Source: RHLJ01 sp965212165 (lineage in GTDB: Bacteria > Bacteroidota > Rhodothermia > Balneolales > Balneolaceae). From it: a DNA stretch of 64,000 bases. Of this stretch, positions 43,061-50,544 are shown piece after piece. Position numbers and translations under genes: made by a program. How positions within the stretch are numbered: position 1 is the stretch's first letter; each line of letters starts with the position of its first letter. The stretch is from assembly GCA_965212165.1 (NCBI GenBank), contig OZ243096.1, forward strand, positions 868,001-932,000, written 5' to 3'. Below the pieces are notes generated by a model. That model had not been told where the DNA came from. It worked only from the letters and a program-made list of their open reading frames with translations, and did not search any database.

Positions 43061-44788
43061 TTATTTAATCAAGGTCATTTTTCTTGTTATTGTACTTGCT
43101 TCCGTTTCTAATCGGTACAAATAAATTCCGGAGGCAAGATTAGAAGCATTAAAAGGAATAGGAGTAATACCCACGGGTAAATTATCCTCAACTAATACCT
43201 GTACTAACCTCCCCAAATAGTCGTAAACAGTAAGCTTAACCTGTTGAGTCGATGGTAAATTGATATCTATGATAGTAGTTGGGTTAAATGGATTAGGGTA
43301 ATTCTGTGACAGTTGTGGCGAAATCAAAATTGGCTCATAATTATCAACAAGAAACTGTACGGTATCAGTTTTTGTGGTAGAGGAATTAAAAAATACGACA
43401 CCTAATCTATCTAGATTTGTCAATGAAAAGGTTGTTTCATCAATATTATGTTCATTTGCAGTTGGATTAACTATAAGACGAGTTTTAACCGTGAAATCAT
43501 TATAAAATGCGATCAAACCAGTTTGGATATTAGATGAACTAGGCAAAATATTTATTCGTAGAAACTGGTTTAATTCGTCAATTAAATCGAATTCAAAATA
43601 TTTTCCAGCGAAGCGAGATATTCTTTCAATCCCAGATAAGGTATCTTGAAATCCCACAAAATTTTCTTCAATTCTGGGCCCAGGGTAAACAGCACGTTCA
43701 TCAAAGCCATAAGATAAAACAGAGTTATCAATACCTGAGGCGTAGTGCCATAAAAGATTTTCAACTGTAGCTTCTTCAAAATTTAATTCAAAATTTTGAA
43801 GAACGTTTTCAACTGCTTTTAAAAAGTCGATTTCTGGAGATTCAGTTTCAATTTCATCCCAAACTTGGGTCCAAAAAGTATTCCCAAATCGCTCTTCAAA
43901 ATATAACGCCCATGCAATATCTTCATAAGAACCAGGAATTAAGCTAGTTCTTGGTGATCCAAAAAAGTTACTACTAAACCCATCTAAATAGTTATAGTAA
44001 TCATTAACCTCATCGTAAACGACTTCTTCATATAGTGTGGCGTCCATCTCTAACCAACGATCTGGATCTCCTACCCAGCCATTTTGAACAAATTGAAATA
44101 CATGCTTCAACTCATGGGCCATAGTAACTTTAACGGCTCCTTTTACATCGCCTTCTGGGTCATCATTTTCAGGAAACCCGATAAAATCATTTTCAATTCC
44201 TATATATGGCGCATTTGGTGTAGGAACAAAGCCATAAGCATCACTATCAGCAACTCTAATTTCATAAGGCATAGACTTTACAGAAAATATATCAGTAAAG
44301 CCTAAATCTAGAATTTGCACATGACTAAAATCTGCGGCTTCTGCAATCCATTCAACATAATCTGGAATTGAATTGTTATTTTCATCAGATAGAGGTACAG
44401 CATCAGTACCGGTAGTTTCATAATGGATAATAAACTTACCCGAAGCACTTACATAAGATTCTGAGGCTAATGAAACAGGTGAAGAAAAGGCATTTATATA
44501 ATTAAATTTAGTTTTTTCACTTATTTGATCCTCATATTTCTCCATCATGAGAAAAAGAGGAGCTCCACATTTGACTGGAAGATCTGTGGTATGATCATGG
44601 TTTGTTAAAAGATTAATTTGTTGAAGTATTGCTTCATCAATTGATAATTCGCCGGTTTCAAATGCATTTTGAATCTGGAAAAGAGGATTCTTTTCTTGTC
44701 CGTAACTAGTTGCGCATAAGAAAACACTAATGAGTATTAATAATACTCCCTTTGATTTTCTTAGTTTGTTTTGAAACGTCTTTTTCAA
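43061..44788 (-). CDS. MXAN_6640-like putative metalloprotease with T9SS sorting domain
   Basis: 575 residues from the TTG at 44788, which gives MKKTFQNKLRKS and a signal peptide ending in SYGQ; no ATG fits, and the longer frame would overlap the divergent trhO start. The middle carries VTMAHELKHVFQF (HExxH) with WLEMDATLYEEVVYDE downstream, as in MXAN_6640-type putative metalloproteases. The last ~85 residues are a type A T9SS sorting domain (LSQNYPNPFNPTTIIDINLP to RKMTLIK). It is therefore probably exported across the outer membrane. Zinc protease activity is inferred from the motif. Confidence 0.8.
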   Translation of the reverse strand: MKKTFQNKLRKSKGVLLILISVFLCATSYGQEKNPLFQIQNAFETGELSIDEAILQQINLLTNHDHTTDLPVKCGAPLFLMMEKYEDQISEKTKFNYINAFSSPVSLASESYVSASGKFIIHYETTGTDAVPLSDENNNSIPDYVEWIAEAADFSHVQILDLGFTDIFSVKSMPYEIRVADSDAYGFVPTPNAPYIGIENDFIGFPENDDPEGDVKGAVKVTMAHELKHVFQFVQNGWVGDPDRWLEMDATLYEEVVYDEVNDYYNYLDGFSSNFFGSPRTSLIPGSYEDIAWALYFEERFGNTFWTQVWDEIETESPEIDFLKAVENVLQNFELNFEEATVENLLWHYASGIDNSVLSYGFDERAVYPGPRIEENFVGFQDTLSGIERISRFAGKYFEFDLIDELNQFLRINILPSSSNIQTGLIAFYNDFTVKTRLIVNPTANEHNIDETTFSLTNLDRLGVVFFNSSTTKTDTVQFLVDNYEPILISPQLSQNYPNPFNPTTIIDINLPSTQQVKLTVYDYLGRLVQVLVEDNLPVGITPIPFNASNLASGIYLYRLETEASTITRKMTLIK

Positions 44789-44857
44789 TGAATTTTGCTT
44801 AACTTTAGTACCGCCAATAACGGCGATAAATGAACCATCGTGTAAATTTTTTATAAG

Positions 44858-45826
44858 ATGTACGAAGTTATACTTTATTACAATTTCACGCCTATAAAAG
44901 ATGTAGCTCAATTTTGTAAAGAACATAAGAACTTTTGTAAAGAGCTAGGCCTAAAAGGCAGAATTTATATTTCGAGCGAAGGACTAAACGGAACAGCAGC
45001 TGGTACAAAAGCTCAAATCGAGAAATATAAAGACTTTGTGTGGTCTCTCCCAGGACTTAGTGATACTGAGTTTAAGCAAGATCAAAGTGATTATATCCCT
45101 TTTGCGAAACTGATATGTAAAGTACGAGAAGAAATTGTTGCTTTACATAAAGAAGATGTAGATCCAAAGCATGGTGGCAACCATTTGATGCCTAATGAAT
45201 GGCGAAAGGTTATGGAATCGGGAGAAGATTATGTAATGATTGATGTTCGTAATAACTACGAATCAAAAATTGGACATTTTAAGGGAGCATTAACTCCTGA
45301 TCTCGAATATTTTTATGACTTTCCACAGTGGTTAGAAGAAGCAAAGATTCCTAAGAACAAGAAAGTGTTGATGTATTGCACTGGCGGTATTAGGTGCGAA
45401 AAGTTTTCCGTTTTAATGAAGGAAGAAGGTTGGGATGATGTGAATCAACTTCATGGGGGTATTTTAAATTATGCTAAAAAGGAAGAAGGCGCTCATTTTG
45501 AAGGAAAATGCTTTGTATTTGATGATCGTTTAGTTGTTCCTGTAAACCCTAAAGATTTGACTCCTATTTCTCGTTGTGAAATAACAGGAAACCCAGCTGA
45601 TACCTATGTTAACTGTGCCAATATGGTGTGTAACAAACTATTTGTGTGCTCCGAAGAGGGGGCACATATAATGGATGGGTGTTGTAGTGAAGAATGTAAA
45701 GAAAGTGAATTCAAAAGACCTTTTGATCCAGAAAATGCTTTTAAACCGTTCCGTAAATGGTATAATTACTTTGGAGACGATTTTAAACAACGAACTATTC
45801 AACAAGAAGAACATACTCAGTCGTAG
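44858..45826 (+). CDS. trhO: tRNA uridine(34) hydroxylase, rhodanese-like
   Basis: 322 residues. An N-terminal acylphosphatase-like domain (GRIYISSEGLNGTAAGT) is followed by a rhodanese domain with VMIDVRNNYESKIGHFKGA and the catalytic cysteine in MYCTGGIRCEKFS, and a cysteine-rich C-terminus (CEITGNP, CANMVCNKLFVCSEE, CCSEECKES) typical of TrhO/YceA. TrhO makes 5-hydroxyuridine at tRNA position 34. The following pseudouridine synthase gene overlaps its 3' end, so both belong to an RNA-modification unit. Confidence 0.92.
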   Translation: MYEVILYYNFTPIKDVAQFCKEHKNFCKELGLKGRIYISSEGLNGTAAGTKAQIEKYKDFVWSLPGLSDTEFKQDQSDYIPFAKLICKVREEIVALHKEDVDPKHGGNHLMPNEWRKVMESGEDYVMIDVRNNYESKIGHFKGALTPDLEYFYDFPQWLEEAKIPKNKKVLMYCTGGIRCEKFSVLMKEEGWDDVNQLHGGILNYAKKEEGAHFEGKCFVFDDRLVVPVNPKDLTPISRCEITGNPADTYVNCANMVCNKLFVCSEEGAHIMDGCCSEECKESEFKRPFDPENAFKPFRKWYNYFGDDFKQRTIQQEEHTQS

Positions 45827-46682
45827 TATTAGATTAGTTGAACCCTATCCAATTACTCATCGCTTTAAACCAGATTCCGAATTTGTAGGGAAGAGTTTGT
45901 TGAAAATGATGTGTACTAAGTTTCCATTTCAACCAGCAAATGAATGGAGCGCAAGAATACATTCTGGAAGAGTTTTTGTAAATGAGCAAAAAGTTGAACC
46001 CGAGTTTCTCCTTTCCATGTCGGATGTTGTTTCACACTATAATCCACGGGTAATTGAGCCTTCAGTGCCGGATGAAGTAAAAGTTCTGAAAGAATTTGAA
46101 GAATATCTGATTGTGTATAAGCCTGCACCAATGCCAATGCATCCAGGCGGTAGATTTTTCAAAAATACACTTACAGAGATTTTGAAAGATCAGGGATTCG
46201 AAGATTTGAGAATTGTGCATCGACTTGATGCTGTAACATCAGGAATTGTTTTATTTGCTAAGAATAAAACATTTGCGAAAAAGGCGATGCATAGTTTTTC
46301 GGAGGGTAGAGTTTCTAAAACCTATTTCGCGCATGTTGAAGGGATTCCGCAAGAAAAAAAGAAAACGATAGAGACTCCAATTAGAAGGAAGCAGGGATTT
46401 GTTTTTGAGAGTGATGAAGGCTTGGAAAACGCAAGAGAAGCTGTTACCCATTTTGAAGTAGCTGAAGAAAGAAACCAATCATCTATAATAAAATGTATTC
46501 CAGAAACAGGGCGAACTCATCAAATTCGACTACATCTTGCTAAATGGGGATACCCAATTATCGACGACTTGATTTACGGAAAAAATGGTGATCAATCTAG
46601 TAAAACTACTCAGAAAAGAGCAATAAGCTTAATAAGTGCGGGATTAAAAATAGACGAGTTAGGAATAGATTATCAGTTATAG
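45771..46682 (+). CDS. RluA-family RNA pseudouridine synthase
   Basis: About 303 residues. The catalytic motif is LRIVHRLDAVTSGIVLFAK (Asp in RLD) and the C-terminus has ETGRTHQIRLHLA. The N-terminal section FQPANEWSARIHSGRVFVNEQKV looks like an S4-type RNA-binding part. The start is uncertain: conserved sequence begins around 45830, but no ATG is nearby. TTG at 45771 (56-base overlap with trhO) or ATG at 45735 (92-base overlap) are the candidates; I list the shorter. Target, 23S rRNA or tRNA, is unknown. Confidence 0.8.
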   Translation: METILNNELFNKKNILSRSIRLVEPYPITHRFKPDSEFVGKSLLKMMCTKFPFQPANEWSARIHSGRVFVNEQKVEPEFLLSMSDVVSHYNPRVIEPSVPDEVKVLKEFEEYLIVYKPAPMPMHPGGRFFKNTLTEILKDQGFEDLRIVHRLDAVTSGIVLFAKNKTFAKKAMHSFSEGRVSKTYFAHVEGIPQEKKKTIETPIRRKQGFVFESDEGLENAREAVTHFEVAEERNQSSIIKCIPETGRTHQIRLHLAKWGYPIIDDLIYGKNGDQSSKTTQKRAISLISAGLKIDELGIDYQL

Positions 46683-46698
46683 CACAATCTTTTCAATA

Positions 46699-47490
46699 TT
46701 AATTCTCTTTTAAGAAAGCTTCGGCAATAGTTGCAAACTGTTTGGGCTTATCTAAAAAGGCATAATGCCCGGCATCTTCAATCACAACAAGAGCGGCGTG
46801 TTTAATTCCTTGCTCTATTCTTTCTGCTTGATAAATTGGTGTAGCATCATCATTTCGCCCCCATAGTAAAAGAATTTCATGTGTTATTTCAGGTAAACAA
46901 TCTTCCAGGTATTCAGTAACCGATTTTACGAATGTGCCACGCATTACTCCAGATAATTGAGAATAATCACTTGATCCAAGACTTTTCCATAGCGCAGTTG
47001 TTCGAAGCCAATTTAAAGCCCTATCCTTAAATGGGTTAGGTAAAATTACAAAGGGAGTTTTTAATGTTTTTGCTGTGTATTTTTTAACATAATACTTCCA
47101 AGAGCGTTTAGGTTTCATTCCGGCGCCACCAGTAATCAGTACTTTTTGAATAATTTGTTTCCCTTTCTTTCTAGTAAGAAGTTTTAGAATAATTCTACCA
47201 CCAAAGGAATGAACGAGTAAATCTACATGGTCGTCAGGTAACATGGAAATAAAGGCTTCAACAGCATCAGCATAATCGTCTATACTCCAAGCCTCAGTTG
47301 GCTCATTGGAATCGCCAAAACCTGGAAGATCGAGAACGTAACAAGATCGTAGGTGAGACAACTGCTTTGCAATAGGCATCATAACTCGACGACTACTTCC
47401 CCAGCCGTGCAGTATTACTAAAGCCTTGCCTTCTCCTACGACTTCATAAGCAATGCGTTGATTGTTATATGTGAAGTAATGTGTACTCAT
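46699..47490 (-). CDS. Alpha/beta hydrolase
   Basis: 263 residues from the ATG at 47490. Oxyanion motif ILHGWGSS, nucleophile elbow LVHSFGGR, acid Asp in LLWGRNDDATP and catalytic His in EDAGHYAFLDKP, as in the meta-cleavage hydrolase and lipase-like group. The natural substrate is unknown. No operon partner. Confidence 0.88.
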   Translation of the reverse strand: MSTHYFTYNNQRIAYEVVGEGKALVILHGWGSSRRVMMPIAKQLSHLRSCYVLDLPGFGDSNEPTEAWSIDDYADAVEAFISMLPDDHVDLLVHSFGGRIILKLLTRKKGKQIIQKVLITGGAGMKPKRSWKYYVKKYTAKTLKTPFVILPNPFKDRALNWLRTTALWKSLGSSDYSQLSGVMRGTFVKSVTEYLEDCLPEITHEILLLWGRNDDATPIYQAERIEQGIKHAALVVIEDAGHYAFLDKPKQFATIAEAFLKEN

Positions 47491-47590
47491 AATTATATAA
47501 TTCTGCCAAACATCCCACTTCCCCAACTCGAAAACAAGTTGACAAGCCGAAAAATAAGTTGCTAATTACGACAAGTAATAACTAATAGTT

Positions 47591-48085
47591 ATGAGTAAAA
47601 CGAATTTTAAAAGGACTATTTTCTTTTGGGTTGATAATCTTCAAATAAGTAAAAAAGAGCGTATTTCAATAATAGTATTATTCGGATTTATTATAATTCT
47701 ATGTATTGGAAATATATTCATTGATGAGAGGATAGTTCCTAGACCAGAAAATCATTCTGAAATTCTAGCAGAATTTGAACGTAGAAGTGCACTTATTGAA
47801 GAAAGTGAAAAAGAAAGCGCAAAGAAATATAATCCAGTTCAGTTATCGAATGAAAATCAGGATGAGGCAGAACAATCATTAAAGCAATCTCAGGAACCCA
47901 TTAGTATAAATAATGGAAGTCTCGAAGAACTTAAAACCTTACCTGGAATTGGAAATTCGTATGCTCAGAGAATTATCGAGTATCGAGAAACTAATGGCGA
48001 CTTTACTTCCGTTGATGACTTGGTTAATGTTCGTGGAATTGGAGACAAGACATTAGATAACTTAAAGCTATTCATTAAACTTTAA
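47591..48085 (+). CDS. ComEA-like helix-hairpin-helix protein
   Basis: 164 residues. A basic N-terminus, one membrane helix (about 25-45), a variable charged linker, then two helix-hairpin-helix motifs near the end: NNGSLEELKTLPGIGNSYAQ and LVNVRGIGDKTLDNLK. This is the ComEA arrangement, in which the domain binds DNA outside the inner membrane during uptake. The rest of the competence machinery is not in the window. Confidence 0.83.
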   Translation: MSKTNFKRTIFFWVDNLQISKKERISIIVLFGFIIILCIGNIFIDERIVPRPENHSEILAEFERRSALIEESEKESAKKYNPVQLSNENQDEAEQSLKQSQEPISINNGSLEELKTLPGIGNSYAQRIIEYRETNGDFTSVDDLVNVRGIGDKTLDNLKLFIKL

Positions 48086-48198
48086 TTTAAGGATCATGTA
48101 ATGAGTAGCGCGATTTTGAAATTCATTATCCAGAATTAAACAATATGCTCTTAAATACTTACTATCTTAGAACTGTAAATTCAATAACAAAAAAGTAG

Positions 48199-49743
48199 AT
48201 GCCAATCATTCTTTGGGCAGATGATGAAATTGATCAACTGCAATCCCATATAATATTCTTACAAAAGAAAGGCTTTGATATCGTTCCTGTTACCAATGGT
48301 GAAGACGCTGTAACTATGATCGAAAATCAGAAGTTCGACCTCGTTTTTCTTGATGAACAGATGCCTGGTATGGGTGGCTTAGAAACACTTGAGAAGGTAA
48401 AATCACTACAACCTCTTTTACCCGTTGTAATGATTACAAAGAGTGAAGAAGAAGCCATCATGGAAGATGCGATTGGCGCTAAAATTTCTGATTACTTGAT
48501 CAAGCCAGTTAATCCGAACCAAATTTTATTGACTGTAAAACGAATCCTGGATACATCTAAATTACAAAGTGAAAAATCTGCACAATCATATTTAAGAGAA
48601 TTTGGTAGTATTTCTTCTCGTATTCACCCTCAAACTAGATGGCAAGATTGGATTGAGATCTATAAGGAACTTTCTAAATGGCAGATTGATCTTGGTGAAG
48701 GCGATGAGGCACTGAAACAAGTACTTGATGATCAAGTCGTTGATGCTAATCGTGAATTCGGGAAATTTATAGAGCGTGAATATTTGTCCTGGCTCGACCA
48801 AAATGAAGAGGCACCACTAATCTCACAAGGAATATTTAAAAAGTACGTGTTTCCTCATATCAAGAATGGAAAGAAAACGATGTTCTTTTTGATTGATTGC
48901 ATGCGCTATGATCAGTGGTTGGTATTCGAACCCTATTTAGCAAAAATGTTCGATATAGAAACTGATTTCTATTACTCAATTCTTCCAACAGCGACACCAT
49001 ATTCAAGAAATGCCATTTTTGCGGGTATATCACCACTCGAAATTTCACGAATGTATCCTCAACTATGGGCTCAAGGTCAAGATGAAACTTCATTAAATAG
49101 ACATGAAGAAGAACTGCTTCAGAATCAGCTTAAAAGAGCCAGCATTGATATTAATTTTAAGTACGAGAAAATTCTAAATGCAGAGGATGGTCGCCAAGTT
49201 GCAGGTAAGATGAAGAGTTTTGCTCAATCGAAACTAGCAGCTTTTGTTTTTAATTTTGTTGATACATTAGTGCACTCTCGATCTGATTCGGATGTTATAA
49301 AAGAACTGGCACCTGATGCATCAGCATTCCGTTCCATTACTGAAGCATGGTTTCAGCATTCGTCTTTACTTCAAATGTTTAAAGAATTAGCTGATGAAGA
49401 CGTTACCGTGGTTGTAACTACAGATCATGGATCAATACGTGCGCTAAGAGACACAAAAGTATTTGGGGATCGTGATACCGCAACAAGTTTACGTTACAAA
49501 TACGGTAAAAATTTAAATGCTGAAAATGCAAATGCAGTAATTCAAATTGAGGATGCAGAAGAGTATAAACTCCCTGACATAGGTCATGCTAGTGATTACC
49601 TAATTGCTCGTGAGGATTATTACTTTGTTTACCCAACCAATTACAACAAATATCAGAACCGATATAAAGACACTTTTCAGCATGGTGGGGCTTCAATGGA
49701 AGAAATGATCTTACCGGTAGCTACTCTAAGGCCAAAAAAATAG
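48199..49743 (+). CDS. porX: PorX: response regulator with PglZ domain, T9SS regulator
   Basis: 514 residues. The receiver domain (1-~120) has D8, D9, phosphoacceptor D52 (in LVFLDEQMPG), T80 and K102. A helical linker follows, then a PglZ/alkaline phosphatase-like domain with FFLIDCMRYDQW, ILPTATPYSRNAIF and VVTTDHGSIRALRD, the metal-site positions of that fold. This is the PorX architecture, which in Porphyromonas and Flavobacterium controls type IX secretion with PorY. Its presence fits the five sorting-domain proteins here. It is one of a porX, tsaE, small-protein set. Confidence 0.92.
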   Translation: MPIILWADDEIDQLQSHIIFLQKKGFDIVPVTNGEDAVTMIENQKFDLVFLDEQMPGMGGLETLEKVKSLQPLLPVVMITKSEEEAIMEDAIGAKISDYLIKPVNPNQILLTVKRILDTSKLQSEKSAQSYLREFGSISSRIHPQTRWQDWIEIYKELSKWQIDLGEGDEALKQVLDDQVVDANREFGKFIEREYLSWLDQNEEAPLISQGIFKKYVFPHIKNGKKTMFFLIDCMRYDQWLVFEPYLAKMFDIETDFYYSILPTATPYSRNAIFAGISPLEISRMYPQLWAQGQDETSLNRHEEELLQNQLKRASIDINFKYEKILNAEDGRQVAGKMKSFAQSKLAAFVFNFVDTLVHSRSDSDVIKELAPDASAFRSITEAWFQHSSLLQMFKELADEDVTVVVTTDHGSIRALRDTKVFGDRDTATSLRYKYGKNLNAENANAVIQIEDAEEYKLPDIGHASDYLIAREDYYFVYPTNYNKYQNRYKDTFQHGGASMEEMILPVATLRPKK

Positions 49744-49753
49744 GGTGTTGAAG

Positions 49754-50164
49754 ATGATTAGTTCGTCTGTTGATGAGACAATTGCCCAAGGAAAAGAATT
49801 TGCAGAAGAACTTTCTGCAGGAGATGTAGTTTGTTTAGATGGTGATTTAGGAGCGGGTAAAACACACTTTGTAAAAGGAATTGCTTCGTTTTTTGGTGTA
49901 AAAGAAGAACAGGTTACATCACCTACTTTTACCCTAATTAATGAGTACCAAGGTAGTATTCCAATTTACCATTTTGATTGTTATCGACTTGAAAGTGAGA
50001 AGGAAGCGCTCGAAATAGGCGCCGAAGAATATTTATTCGGTGATGGAATTTCTATAGTAGAATGGCCACAAAAAATTGGAAACTTAATTCCTCAAGAAGC
50101 CGTTTGGATTACCATAAAACATTGTGGCGATACTGAAAGAGAAATCATTAAAGAAAAAAAATAA
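49754..50164 (+). CDS. tsaE: tRNA threonylcarbamoyladenosine biosynthesis ATPase TsaE
   Basis: 136 residues from the ATG at 49754; GTG 49745 and TTG 49748 are also possible. Walker A is LDGDLGAGKTHFVKGIA, followed by VTSPTFTLINEY and HFDCYRLESEKEAL, all typical of TsaE. It works with TsaB and TsaD to make t6A37 in tRNAs. The stop shares a base with the next ATG (TAATG), so translation is coupled. Adjacent to porX, as often seen in Bacteroidota. Confidence 0.93.
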   Translation: MISSSVDETIAQGKEFAEELSAGDVVCLDGDLGAGKTHFVKGIASFFGVKEEQVTSPTFTLINEYQGSIPIYHFDCYRLESEKEALEIGAEEYLFGDGISIVEWPQKIGNLIPQEAVWITIKHCGDTEREIIKEKK

Positions 50165-50451
50165 TGTCCCTGAACGGGAAAAGAAGACTTTCATATAGAC
50201 TTGACTTACTCCCGGTGATATTGCCATATCATCGTAGGGCAAAGAACGAGCTGAATACTGGCGATTTAGTCTATTATGGTCCTAGTCCAGAGTATTATGG
50301 AATTGGAGAAGTTGTTCAGACTGAAGAAAAAGTTTGCATCGTTGATTTTAGAGGCACGGGTCTTCTTGGAATACATAAAGATGAACTATTAGCGAGTTAC
50401 CTAATTCCGATTCATAAATTAAATCTTACAAGCCTTTTAAAAGGCAGATGA
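50164..50451 (+). CDS. Small hypothetical protein coupled to tsaE
   Basis: 95 residues, basic at both ends with a beta-rich centre (GDLVYYGPSPEYYGIGEVVQ, VCIVDFRG) that resembles a small barrel such as a KOW or SH3-like module. No signal peptide. The overlapping stop/start with tsaE shows co-translation. No firm family. Confidence 0.65.
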   Translation: MSLNGKRRLSYRLDLLPVILPYHRRAKNELNTGDLVYYGPSPEYYGIGEVVQTEEKVCIVDFRGTGLLGIHKDELLASYLIPIHKLNLTSLLKGR

Positions 50452-50544
50452 ATAAACATTAAGATTTAGGTTATTGACTTAAAAAAATATTTTTTTTGCC
50501 CCGAGTTTCTCATATTGGACGACCTTATTAATCAAGTTTTCAAT

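Noticed and set aside
50432..50445. GCCTTTTAAAAGGC palindrome at the end of the small gene after tsaE
   Set aside because: Inside coding sequence and no T-run follows; not called as a terminator.
50497..50511. GCCCCGAGTTT before the protease gene as a fourth TTCGGG-type site
   Set aside because: Reads CTCGGGGC on the other strand and lacks the ACC half; too weak to include.
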